From Seminavis robusta (lineage: Eukaryota > Bacillariophyta > Bacillariophyceae > Naviculales > Naviculaceae), in assembly GCA_903772945.1 (NCBI GenBank), contig CAICTM010001497.1:1-28169 (forward strand): 28,169 nt of DNA, given 5' to 3'. Shown piece by piece: positions 1 to 8,885 of this stretch. Numbering within the stretch: position 1 is the stretch's first letter; every line of letters begins with the position of its first letter. The notes beneath the pieces were generated by a model. That model searched no databases. It was not told the DNA's origin and worked only from the letters and a program-made list of their open reading frames with translations. The position numbers and the translations under genes were made by a program.

Positions 1-61
1 ACCTTTAACTATGATTCCATGTGTGATCGGCATGGTTATTGGTGACCTATAGGTCACTCCA

Positions 62-735
62 GGCCAGTTTGTAGGTTTGCTGTCGCCAAGCTGCCCGTTG
101 TGCTTTCCAATCCCAAGAGAGCCATGATGCTCGCTCTGATCCGCATTGGCTCAGTTTTGGTGAAGACCGCAGGAGAAAGGCCTCGACAGATGAAGGTCCA
201 ATTACCCCGGATTCCTTCAATGATGGATGCCTATGTGGATCAGACTTTATGGGTCTGTATGGTAAGGAGACAAGGACCGATCGTGCCAATGTCAAGAGCA
301 GGTACTGGCTTTGTCATTTGCCATCAATGACTGTCCAATAGTCTGGGCGAGCAAACTGCAGCCGAGCATCGCCCTCAGCACCATGATGTCGGAGTACTAT
401 GCCTTAGCCACCTGTATGATGGAGGTGATCCCATTCGCAACACAGTGAAAGCTGTCGCCAAAGGGATGGGATTAATGAGCACTTGCTTGCCTCGTTCAAG
501 ACCACTGTCTGGGAAGACAACGTGGGAGCTCTAACTCTGGCAAACCTCGGAACAGGTCAAAGCACTCACTCGCTCAAATGTTCTATGATGTGAAAGGTGC
601 ATTGGTTCCGCAGTCATCTCAAGCCTGGTAAGCTCGAGGTGGCAAAATCGACACAGCAGACCAGCTCGCTGACATGTTCACCAAAGCCCTTAGCGAGAGA
701 AGTCTTCGAACGGCTTCGACTTCGTTTAATGTGGC
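62..735 (+). mobile_element. Decayed Ty1/copia retrotransposon, 3' end of pol (RNase H)
   Basis: Several frames, read piecewise on the plus strand, give the end of a copia polyprotein. A YVD-x-DFMGLYG block lies near 226-265, followed by VKSR near 288-300. A CPIVWASKLQ..IALSTM.SEYYAL stretch lies at about 330-412, a VWEDNVGALTLANL block near 508-548, HWFRSHLKPGKLEVAK at 600-648, and the closing ADQLADMFTKALSER at about 655-702. These match, in order, the RNase H domain and C-terminal QLADxxTKxL tail of diatom copia elements. At least three frameshifts and one internal stop separate the blocks, so the copy is dead. The 5' part lies outside the window. No gag, protease or integrase is visible here. 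Confidence 0.85.
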
Positions 736-1268
736 TGGTAGCGTGCTACAGTTTTTCAGCTCGCGGAGTAAGATATTTTTCTTCTCCTCTGGCTCTGAGC
801 TGCATGTTTCGTCGCTTGGAGCTAGCGTGAAGAGATGTTGGCGTCGTTCTACTGGTGCGCACGTCATTGGATTGCGCGCACAAGCTAGATCTCGCCAAAG
901 AGGGAGACCTCCTTTTTCTTTTTCGCCAACTCCAACTCTACCAAATTATTGCGTCACGACAAGGGCACTCCAACGTCACCATGTCACGTCGCGCGGATCT
1001 CCACGCTGTAATTTTCAAATCAAGTCGTTGCTAGCGCAAAAGTTGATTTCCATCTGGACGTCGAAAACTACCACGCTGAGAAACCACGCCAATCAACACC
1101 GTTTTGCGAAGTGGGTTTTCGCTCCAGAGGGAGCTCAACAACAACAACTTGATTTGAAGGCTCACAAAATCGAAGTGGACCTACAATAGAAGGACTGCTA
1201 CGACCACGAGCTGCACACACCCTGCATTTTATTATCTGTTGCATATCTACTCCATCTTGAGATCGACC
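736..1268. other. Gap after copia pol; possible 3' LTR start
   Basis: No gene is supported. A short purine run (827-835, GTGAAGAGA) is followed at 836 by TGTTGG. This is the expected arrangement of a polypurine tract and the TG start of a copia 3' LTR, about 130 bases after the pol end. The partner LTR is outside the window, so the LTR cannot be delimited or confirmed. Plus-strand reading frames here look like chance. Confidence 0.3.
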
Positions 1269-2308
1269 ATGAAGCGCACCGGAAAGAACAACCAAAGCAA
1301 CAAGAAGAACCGTCGCAAGGTGCTTGTGAGTACTCCCAAGCAAGTTCCAGTTGCGCTGAAGCTCCTCCGAAGAAGAAGCCAGCTCCCAAGAAGGCTACCG
1401 TGAAGAAGCAGCTGGGAAGAAGCAAGTACCTTGAAGCCAACCGCGTGTTACCCCTGTTGCAAAGGCCGACCCTGCTGCGAAGGTTGACGTGGGAACGTTG
1501 CTACAAGACCCTGCCGTCAACAAGCCCCTCGCCATGATAACCAACCAGCCTGGTCTGTTCGCTCAGGTCGCCAATTCAGCTGCTGCAGTCGCCGATACTT
1601 CAGCAGCATCCAACAACGACGACTCGGTCTCCGAACAGCGTCGTGGAAGTCGTCGCCGTCACTTCCAAGAAGGTCCCCAAGACAACTAGAGCTGGAACTG
1701 CCGTCGCGATCAAACAAGAAAGCAAGCCTGCCGGGAATGACAGCTCGAAGCTCGACACCGACAAGCCTGTTGTTCTAGTTCGATGCCGTCCAGCTCAAGA
1801 TAGCAGTGCAACCTCACAGTCGAGATGGTCGGGAAGCGTTGGTTCACGGACTTCCTTACAACCCACCAGGTCGAAGATCGTGGTCTGAGCGGACTCGACA
1901 TCGAGACAAAATTGGAGGTCGCTCCGCGCTCATTTCCAAGCTAGTGGCTTTCATGAAAGACACTGTGTACAAGACTCGTATCCCTTCTGTCACGAAACGT
2001 CGAACTTGTCTCCAGCATTTCATGCGCACGGGAGTTCAACTTTGGGGTCTCACCATTGAAGAACAGCGCAAGGTGCTCTCCCAGGAGGACGGGACGTGCT
2101 ACGCCGCCTCGGAGAATGACTATGAATGGAACGACCCTGAGCAGCCATTCATTGAAATTGACGACGACAATGATGAAGAAGAGGAGCAGGACGAAGACGA
2201 GGACGAGCACGAGAGCGAGAAATTAAACGAGGACGAGGTTGATCTACGAAAATACAAGAGATGGAGCCACTACCACTACATTGCATGTTTGTGTTTGTTT
2301 AGAGTTTG
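1269..2308 (+). pseudogene. Decayed gene for a Lys-rich, acidic-tailed protein
   Basis: From the ATG at 1269 the reading is very Lys/Pro/Ala rich (KRTGKNN, then PPKKKPAPKKATVKK after a frame change near 1360). It continues in other frames as VAKADPAAKVDVGTLLQD at about 1456-1509 and, at 1816-1940, as TVEMVGKRWFTDFLTTHQ and following residues. The last part (about 1941-2308) contains LVAFMKDTVYKTRIPSV and WGLTIEEQRKVLSQEDG, then a long Asp/Glu run (about 2155-2235) before the stop. The pieces are in the right order on one strand but need at least four frame changes and contain stops, so I read it as one dead gene. A basic start and acidic end would suit a nuclear protein, but I do not recognise the family. 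It directly follows the copia fragment on the same strand. Confidence 0.5.
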
Positions 2309-2408
2309 ACATCGTTGTGCAGCAAAGAGGACTACGGTACAAAATTTGCTACCCCGTTCGGTTCAAGAGGGAGTGCGAGAGGAGCCAAAACCAGCCGGTG
2401 GTTGGCAA

Positions 2409-2861
2409 TCACGAGGTGAACCTCCCGGGACTCGCTAGAACGAGGTAGACGTAGAATCCCCTTTTAATTTTTAGCTTATTCTTTTGTGTCATCCCATGTC
2501 TACATCGTACTGCACATCGGCCTCCGTTCGCACCACCGGCGAGACCTCCTTTGCCACGAGGAGCGGCATCCAACAGAGTAATCTTCAGATTGGTATTGTC
2601 GGAAGCTTGGGCCAAGGCATCGGCAGCACTAAATCCAGCCCACCCTCCTCCGACAATGACCACGTGTTTCTTCTTCTTCTCATCTTCTTCTTGTGATGAC
2701 GCGGCGAGCGATGACCATCTTTGGTGATCCGTAGTTGTGGTTCGAGTGACACCGCCAATGGTAGATTGTGGTAGCAGGAAGGCATCACATGAAGAAACAC
2801 TAGCACTAAGGAGCACGTTCAGCCAGGGCAAGATCAGCAGGAACATAGTCGAGGAGACCAT
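2409..2861 (-). pseudogene. Truncated plastid-targeted FAD oxidoreductase (5' gene fragment)
   Basis: The first ~115 codons from the ATG at 2861 look like the start of a nuclear-encoded plastid flavoenzyme of the amine oxidase/phytoene desaturase-like superfamily. Residues 1-25 form a signal peptide, and SSCDA/FLLP near residues 24-31 resembles the diatom ASAFAP plastid site with Phe at +1. A Ser/Thr-rich transit-like stretch follows. Then comes the dinucleotide-binding VVIVGGGWAGFSAADALA (about residues 66-84), a second beta strand ending in LLDA, and GGLAGG at about 104-109. Homology stops there. The frame runs 40 more codons of unrelated sequence to a stop at 2409, whereas the family is normally 400-600 residues. 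The catalytic and C-terminal parts are missing. The cut faces the mobile-element-rich left edge. Confidence 0.7.
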
Positions 2862-3227
2862 GGCAGAGTAAGGCGATGGACTTCAGCCAAGGAAGGATAA
2901 AAGTGAGGAAGGATGAGGTGGATGACTGATCAATGAGTCACTCTGACCTCTCGAGCACTCAACTATCGGACCTCTAAATCTTTGTTTGACCACTTCTTCG
3001 TCCAATTATTTGCATCTGACCTCTAAGTCCAACGATCAGACCTCTAATTCTCCGTCAGCAAACTGCATGCATGCTTGTTGTCCGGAAGTTGCCTTCGCGA
3101 CGACCATGCACCCACGGCCAACCCGTGTTGGCGGCATCGGCATACCATCTTGCTATAGCTATAGTAGGTCCTGTGTTGGTTACTTTATAGCAGCTGTTGT
3201 GAATCATTGTATGTATGTCAAACGGTG
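2862..3227. repeat. Intergenic region with four GACCTCT repeats
   Basis: This is the intergenic stretch between the divergent FAD fragment (-) and the glycosyltransferase gene (+). GACCTCT occurs four times at about 2946, 2970, 3017 and 3041, three of them as GACCTCTAA. They are spaced 24-47 bases apart with loosely similar flanks. This could be a degenerate tandem repeat or a set of transcription-factor sites. Nothing else is recognisable. Confidence 0.5.
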
Positions 3228-3284
3228 TATGTCTGTCTGTCTGTCTGTCTTTCTGATTGATGGATTGATTGAATGAATGAATGC
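3228..3284. repeat. Tetranucleotide microsatellites (GTCT)n, (GATT)n, (GAAT)n
   Basis: Five tandem GTCT units (about 3232-3251) are followed by imperfect GATT/GATG units and three GAAT units. The last GAAT units run into the first in-frame ATG (3281) of the following gene. Confidence 0.9.
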
Positions 3285-5263
3285 AAAGAAAACGTAGCTC
3301 AAGAATAGTACAAGAAGAAGGTGTGAAAACCGCAAGCGACGAGAGAGACAACAAGGAACATCATCCTTATTATTCGAGCCACCGGCTATCTATAGTGATG
3401 ATGAAGATGATATCGAGTGGTTTCCGCAAGACGATGAAGAGCTTTTTCGTGGGATTTTTGATGGGAATGGTGGTCCTACGACAAATGCCTTTGGCTCTTC
3501 AACCATATACCGAGCAGGAGACTGGGGTCAATAATCAGCCCATCAATAGCAGCGCCAGCGCCGTTGCTATGGATACTAATCCAAGAATACCTACAGAGGA
3601 TGTCCAAGATAAGGATGTGGCTAGAGTCCTAGATACACAACCACAAACACAATCCACAGAAAAACAACCAATCGAACTACCAGCAATAGAAAGTGATCAC
3701 GAGAATCCAGTCCAACAGCAACAACAAGTAGATCAACAGCAACAGCGACAAAATGAAGTCACTGCTGTTGACACGGGTGATGAAATTCCCGCTGTCAGTT
3801 GGGAGTCCCAAAACCAACCAGACTCGACTCTTCCACCCACGGCGTCTGTCTTTCCACAATTCATTCAAGACTACATTCAATTCCACAATCAAAATCGTGG
3901 ACATCCTGCTGCCAAATATCTCATTTGGAGATGTCCGCCCAATGGTCAATGCGGTGGTACCGGAGATCGCATCAAGGGCATTTTGTCCGCCCTCTACACA
4001 GCCATTTGTACCAATCGAGTCCTACTCATTGATTGGCCCGTCGCGGGAGGAGGCGACGTCTCCCAATTTCTACAACCCCATACCATTGATTGGACCATTC
4101 CCAATTCCATCAAGGCATATATGCAAACACTAGTGAAATACAGTGCCATTGACAGTTACGCCCATCCCGCTTTTCAACAGTTGCAAATACCCGCGCGGAT
4201 GGCGGACGTTCCCATGATTGATATGCGCTCCAATTTATGGAGCGAACACGTCAAAGCCGTCGTGTCCGTCAATGACACGCAATGCGTCCAAGAACAATTG
4301 TGGACCAAAGAAACCGTACCCAATCCATTTGCAACACAACAAAAGGTACTCTTTCGCATGGGATTCTGGGCACTATTCACGTTTGCCGATCAAGTACACG
4401 AACGAAAACTCAATATGCAAATGAGAACGGGTTTGTTGCTCGAACAACAACTCAAACGACAACAAGAGCAAGAAGCAATGCAACAACAACCAACTAGACG
4501 ACGACGATTGCAACAAGATCCCCTTCAATTGAAAATCAATCAGGCCGTACGGACTCATTACGCCAAGGAAACCGCCCGCAAACAAAAAGCCATGATTCAA
4601 CATCAACTGGCTGAACAACAAAAACGAAAATCACAACTCCAACGATTGCAAAAGGAAACCGCCATGGCCGGGAAAACTACCCTCCAACCCTACATTGCCG
4701 TACACATTCGAACCGGTAACGGTGGAAATTCGTGGAATGATCCGGCACGACACAATACCGTGCAAGATTTTGAACAATTCTATCACTGTGCCAAACGATT
4801 GCAAGACGGAATTTATCAACGACAACGAAAGCAGTGCATTGACAACAACGACAACAGCAAAAATGCGACTGGCAATACTACCTACGACTATGATTATCAA
4901 CGACCACTCCCACCCCTTCCCATTTACGTCGCAGCCGACAATGTACTCGCCAAGCAAGCATTGGTCGCACTCGATCAACAACAATCGCAATCCAGTCAAA
5001 CCATTCGAGTCTTGGAACAAATGCCCATTTATCACATTGATCGATCTCGCAGGGGAGGTCACGGCGATGAGAATACCGTGTGGGGAGAGTTTAATGTCTT
5101 GCTGGAATCGACGTGCCTCGTCGAAAGTCGCTCGGGGTTTAGCGATTTGGCCGCGTGGTTGCAACCTGCGCACGGGAAACGATGTGCCATTTTGTACAGC
5201 AAATGCAACGACCCCGTCCAAGTGGCAGAAGCCTTGGATGCTTTGGAGTTTATTAAATGTTGA
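3281..5263 (+). CDS. Type II membrane fucosyltransferase-like glycosyltransferase
   Basis: The product is 660 residues from the first ATG, or about 620 from the Met cluster at 3398-3407, which may be the true start. A short basic cytoplasmic tail precedes one membrane segment (about residues 53-73), the layout of Golgi type II enzymes. A Gln-rich stem follows (about 120-170). The catalytic region opens with CPPNGQCGGTGDRIKGILSA at about 217-236, like the G-G-x-GDR/NR-xKG nucleotide-sugar loop of alpha-1,2/1,6/O-fucosyltransferase-type GT-B enzymes. It continues with YIAVHIRTGN (about 470-479, the family's HxR motif) and ends with ESTCLVESRSGFSDLAAWL (about 609-627), equivalent to the third conserved motif. 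A Gln/Arg-rich insert (about 385-460) separates the halves. I infer fucose transfer to glycans in the Golgi. The donor and acceptor cannot be read from the sequence. Its 3' end converges with the LRR gene 58 bases away. Confidence 0.7.
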   Translation: MQRKRSSRIVQEEGVKTASDERDNKEHHPYYSSHRLSIVMMKMISSGFRKTMKSFFVGFLMGMVVLRQMPLALQPYTEQETGVNNQPINSSASAVAMDTNPRIPTEDVQDKDVARVLDTQPQTQSTEKQPIELPAIESDHENPVQQQQQVDQQQQRQNEVTAVDTGDEIPAVSWESQNQPDSTLPPTASVFPQFIQDYIQFHNQNRGHPAAKYLIWRCPPNGQCGGTGDRIKGILSALYTAICTNRVLLIDWPVAGGGDVSQFLQPHTIDWTIPNSIKAYMQTLVKYSAIDSYAHPAFQQLQIPARMADVPMIDMRSNLWSEHVKAVVSVNDTQCVQEQLWTKETVPNPFATQQKVLFRMGFWALFTFADQVHERKLNMQMRTGLLLEQQLKRQQEQEAMQQQPTRRRRLQQDPLQLKINQAVRTHYAKETARKQKAMIQHQLAEQQKRKSQLQRLQKETAMAGKTTLQPYIAVHIRTGNGGNSWNDPARHNTVQDFEQFYHCAKRLQDGIYQRQRKQCIDNNDNSKNATGNTTYDYDYQRPLPPLPIYVAADNVLAKQALVALDQQQSQSSQTIRVLEQMPIYHIDRSRRGGHGDENTVWGEFNVLLESTCLVESRSGFSDLAAWLQPAHGKRCAILYSKCNDPVQVAEALDALEFIKC

Positions 5264-5321
5264 AAGCGAGATTAGGGGGGAAAATCCATAAACAGGAATG
5301 ATATAGTAGTCAAAAGATAAC

Positions 5322-8300
5322 TCAAGTTGTTGTAATATTTGTGATTTCCAACGATCCATCAGCTCGAACTGAAACGCCAATGGTGGTTTCAGAGAAGCCC
5401 ACCCCAGCTGGCGAGGCATACAAAACTGTTTGGTTAGTGGCTGTCAGAGCGATCCAACCGTTGGGTATGCCATCACCAATCCTGTCTGACAAAACCAGTC
5501 TGTAGCTGTTGTTGGTTCTGACTGAGAAGAGAGAGGAGTAAAGATTATTCCAGAACTCCAGTGGACCATCTGATTCCAATGTGGCCCAAATACCAGTCAC
5601 ATTGGTTTCTTTCTGCCAAACCCATGATGTTTCCCATGGATAAAAATCAGTTTGGATATTGAGCATGGCAGATCCAGGTATGGTTGGAAACCGCCCAGGC
5701 CAGTCTGGTGGAGCTTCTTTTAGGTCAGCACAGGTGGAGACAGGGGGAGTTTCATTCTGGGAACAATCGCACCATAGAAAAGAACAAAGATGCCCTGGGA
5801 CAAAACCCGAGAACTGATTCCCATATAGACTCAATCTCATAGATGCCTTCAGTTGGCTGGGTAGTGTTCCTGTCAGGTTATTGTTGTGAAGATCCAGTGA
5901 CCCCAATGAAGTCATTATTCCAACTTCAGTTGGGATCCGGCCAGATAGTGGATTGCCTGATAGAAAAAGCTGTCCCAGTGAGGTAAGGAGCCACAGCTCA
6001 GAGGGAATTTGACCAGTTAATCGATTCTCAGAAAGGTCAAGCAAGTATAATGAGGTCATCATTCCAATTTCAGTTGGGATGCTCTGGCCAGATAGCTGAT
6101 TGCCTGATAGGAAAAGATCTCCCAGTGAGGCAAGGAGCCACAGCTCAGAGGGAATTTGACCAGTTAACCGATTCTCAGAAAGGTCAAGCCAGGATAGTGA
6201 GGTCATCATTCCAACTTCAGTTGGGATCTGGCCAGATAGCTGATTGGCGGTAAAGTGGAGTCTTCCCAATAAGCTTGAGCCACTGAAGTTATTGGAAGAA
6301 AGGTCAAGCCAATCCAATGGAGTTAGCAGCCCAAGTTCAGATGGAACTTCACCGCTCAACTGATTTTTTTCAAGTTGCAGCCAATACAATGTGGTCAGGA
6401 GCCCTAGCTCAGAATGCAGCGAGCCACTCAACCAGTTGCCAAAAAGCCCAAGAAGTCCCAATGAGGTCAGGAGCCCAAGCTCTGAAGAAATCAGACCAGT
6501 AAACTGATTTTCCTGCAGCCAAAGAGCTTCCAATGAGGTCAGGAGCCCATGCTCAGAAGGTATTTGACCAGTCAATTGATTCAATCCCAAGCGAAGATGT
6601 GACAATGAAGTCAATAGTGAAATCTCAGAGGGAATTTGGCCTGACAGTTGATTTTCCTCAAGGTAAAGCACAGTCAATGAGGTCAGGAGCCCAAGCTCAG
6701 AAGGTAATTGACCAGTCAATTGATTGAATCCCAAGTGAAGAGTTGACAATGAAGTCAATAGTGAAATCTCAGAGGGAATATTTCCAGTGAACCGATTGTC
6801 AAACAAACTCAAAGCAGTCAATCCAGTCATCTCATAAAGCTCTGTTGGTAACACAGATTCAATTGGCTCAGCAAAGCCATTGTTCCCCAACTGTGCCAAC
6901 AACAGAAGAGACAAGGAAGTCAAGAGGGCAATGTCAGGTGGCAAAGATGGGGAAAAGCCATTGAGCCCTAGGCCATCCAGATTCAGAGATGTGAATTGTC
7001 CTTGGCTGTTGCAGGAAGGTATAGATTCAATATCCCAGTCTTGCAATTCAATGTACATGTCGTCAATAAAAAATCCAAATCCACTGGAGAACCAGTCACA
7101 TTCCTCCTTTGTGTCATCCATCCAGCGTTCCTTTATGAGAGGATTCCAATTGTCTCCCTCAAAGGCATAGTAGAATGCAGCCAGAGCAAAGAGCTGCGTC
7201 TTTCTCCATTCAGGCAAGTTTGTGATGTTTTGGTGATTCACTAGCCATTGCCATGCTCTCCACTGCGGAGTCTCACTGCCATTGTAGATGCTGGCCAAAG
7301 TGTAGCCAGGGAGAGTACCGAATAGCACGTCTAGAACCCTAGTGGGGGCAGATGATGGTACTTCAGAAGGAGTCATAGAGCCATAAACGGTCGGAGCATA
7401 TGTTGATGGCAAGAACAATTCCTCTGGCTCCTTCTTTTGGGTTCCTGCCACAGCTCCCACAATGACTGCTGCCACAATTAACAACATGACAAAGAAGAGA
7501 ATGAACATCAGCCTCTGTTTCTTCCTCTTTTGTTCTCTCTGCTGGACATGCTGGAGATTGACTGGATCTGCGGAGGGCCTAGTTTGTTCCTCCTCTGGAT
7601 CTTCTAGAACGAGATTTGCCACTGCCAAGTGTGAGTCATTTGTTGATGGAATGTTGTCGTTCGTGGCGTTGGCGGTGCTTTGTTGTCCTGCATCGTGTGG
7701 TTCAGCCGGTGCAGAGGCATCGTCAGGATCCCCTATCTGACCTATCAGTGAATCCTGATGAGCAGTACTTGCACCAACAAGGGAATATCGTAGGGTAGTT
7801 GCACGTTGTAAGGCTTCTCCTGGTAAACCCAAGTAGGCCCCTGGTCTCAACGGCTGATGTTGTTGCCTCTGTAGTGGGGTAGGTTCTGGTAATGCGGCTG
7901 GTAGTACTCCTGCAAGTTCTGCACTTTGCCGATTAAGTCCTCCACCTTGTTCATTTGAACTTGTGGCATGCCGAGAATTGGCTGCAGTTCCAATTTTTTC
8001 CATTTTGGCAGCCTCGTTGCTTTCGGCTGCCATTTGCATGAGCTCCATATTATAACTAGTAGTGTCTCTTTGTTCTTCTTGCTCCTTCAGCATTATTTGT
8101 GCTGTTGCAAATCCCTTGGCACCCACTCCCGCAGCAACTGTGTTTCGCTTTTGGAAAAACGACAGATGGTGGCTTTGTGGAGTGTGCCTGACCCGAGCTA
8201 CGCTTCCAGTACATGTAGAAGGTGTCGCCATGGCAGAATCGGTAGTACTGTTGGTAGTGCCATTATTATTGTCACCGAAGTTACTTTCTGCATTCACTTT

Positions 8301-8885
8301 GGAACTACCTGTACCGGTACGTTCCCGGGCATGAATTGCGGCAAATTTTTCCAGTTTGGCAGCCTCGTTGATTTCCACTGCCAACTGCATGAGGTGGTTG
8401 CTGCTAGTCATGTCTGGTGTTTCTTGATTATGGAGATCTTCTTTCGCATTGAGATGTTCCGTGACTGCCAAACCAGCCTGATCTGCCACAATACTGATGA
8501 TTTCTTCTTCTTTCACTTCTTCATCTGCCACTCCATTGGTTTCTCCGGTGGCTTGCTGCTGTTCTTGCTGGTTGGCTGTCAATTGGGTTCTACCACTTCT
8601 ACCATTGGTGAAAGCCTTGGACGAACTTCCAGGGATCTTCTTGGCTGGCCGTTTCTTGACAGATTCTTCTTCATCTTCCTGAGTTCTTATAACAGAGGTA
8701 TTATGGTCTCGTTGGCATTGTAAGGCTTCTGGCACCGCTCCTTCTTCAATAAGGACGTCCCTTTCTGCTGGGTGGAGCTGATCAGGTCCTTTTCTGCTAG
8801 AGTTCTCGGCATCGCTATTACTCTTGCGACAGTCACCCCCGGAATCTTCGTTCCCATTCAAACCGCTGTTGTCTTCTTCTGCCAT
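5322..8885 (-). CDS. LRR receptor-like membrane protein with extra C-terminal domain
   Basis: I chose the ATG at 8885 (1187 residues). The frame stays open upstream to 9239, with an ATG at 9113, but that stretch lacks the acidic cytoplasmic-tail composition. Residues 1-455 are acidic and Ser/Gln/Asn rich, and hold an internal repeat (LMQxA...NEAAKxEK twice) and a PGAYL motif. One membrane segment lies at about 460-482. The extracellular part has the diatom-typical WRKTQLFALAAFYYAFEGDNW region (about 560-582), then about 16 plant-type LRRs (640-1020, LTSLxxLxLxxNxLxGxIPSELG). Past CDCSQNE it carries a domain (about 1070-1187) with IQTDFYPWETSW and SDRIGDGIPNGW, resembling a PSETSW...GDGI module of secreted algal and bacterial proteins. 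There is no kinase domain, so signalling would need a partner. LRR 9/10 is shortened in frame. Confidence 0.9.
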   Translation of the reverse strand: MAEEDNSGLNGNEDSGGDCRKSNSDAENSSRKGPDQLHPAERDVLIEEGAVPEALQCQRDHNTSVIRTQEDEEESVKKRPAKKIPGSSSKAFTNGRSGRTQLTANQQEQQQATGETNGVADEEVKEEEIISIVADQAGLAVTEHLNAKEDLHNQETPDMTSSNHLMQLAVEINEAAKLEKFAAIHARERTGTGSSKVNAESNFGDNNNGTTNSTTDSAMATPSTCTGSVARVRHTPQSHHLSFFQKRNTVAAGVGAKGFATAQIMLKEQEEQRDTTSYNMELMQMAAESNEAAKMEKIGTAANSRHATSSNEQGGGLNRQSAELAGVLPAALPEPTPLQRQQHQPLRPGAYLGLPGEALQRATTLRYSLVGASTAHQDSLIGQIGDPDDASAPAEPHDAGQQSTANATNDNIPSTNDSHLAVANLVLEDPEEEQTRPSADPVNLQHVQQREQKRKKQRLMFILFFVMLLIVAAVIVGAVAGTQKKEPEELFLPSTYAPTVYGSMTPSEVPSSAPTRVLDVLFGTLPGYTLASIYNGSETPQWRAWQWLVNHQNITNLPEWRKTQLFALAAFYYAFEGDNWNPLIKERWMDDTKEECDWFSSGFGFFIDDMYIELQDWDIESIPSCNSQGQFTSLNLDGLGLNGFSPSLPPDIALLTSLSLLLLAQLGNNGFAEPIESVLPTELYEMTGLTALSLFDNRFTGNIPSEISLLTSLSTLHLGFNQLTGQLPSELGLLTSLTVLYLEENQLSGQIPSEISLLTSLSHLRLGLNQLTGQIPSEHGLLTSLEALWLQENQFTGLISSELGLLTSLGLLGLFGNWLSGSLHSELGLLTTLYWLQLEKNQLSGEVPSELGLLTPLDWLDLSSNNFSGSSLLGRLHFTANQLSGQIPTEVGMMTSLSWLDLSENRLTGQIPSELWLLASLGDLFLSGNQLSGQSIPTEIGMMTSLYLLDLSENRLTGQIPSELWLLTSLGQLFLSGNPLSGRIPTEVGIMTSLGSLDLHNNNLTGTLPSQLKASMRLSLYGNQFSGFVPGHLCSFLWCDCSQNETPPVSTCADLKEAPPDWPGRFPTIPGSAMLNIQTDFYPWETSWVWQKETNVTGIWATLESDGPLEFWNNLYSSLFSVRTNNSYRLVLSDRIGDGIPNGWIALTATNQTVLYASPAGVGFSETTIGVSVRADGSLEITNITTT
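5930..6220 (-). repeat. Recent 144/147-bp tandem duplication of two LRRs
   Basis: Positions 5930-6073 (144 nt) and 6074-6220 (147 nt) are nearly identical and encode two LRRs each (SLxxLDLSENRLTGQIPSEL-type plus LFLSGNxLSG-type). The second unit has an extra codon, giving GQSIPTE instead of GxIPTE. Confidence 0.9.
7970..8400 (-). repeat. Diverged internal repeat in LRR protein cytoplasmic tail
   Basis: About 75 nt near 8325-8400 and near 7970-8050 encode LMQLAVEINEAAKLEKFAA and LMQMAAESNEAAKMEKIGT. Predicted amphipathic helices of this type may act as a docking segment. The copies are about 350 nt apart. Confidence 0.75.

Noticed and set aside
674..1189. 171-codon plus ORF after copia pol
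   Set aside because: It is the wrong frame for the pol tail. The text is Ser/Arg/Phe rich without motifs.
7968..8723. 251-codon plus ORF
   Set aside because: It is antisense to the LRR protein's cytoplasmic tail. Composition is Phe/Ser/Leu rich, as expected for a shadow frame.
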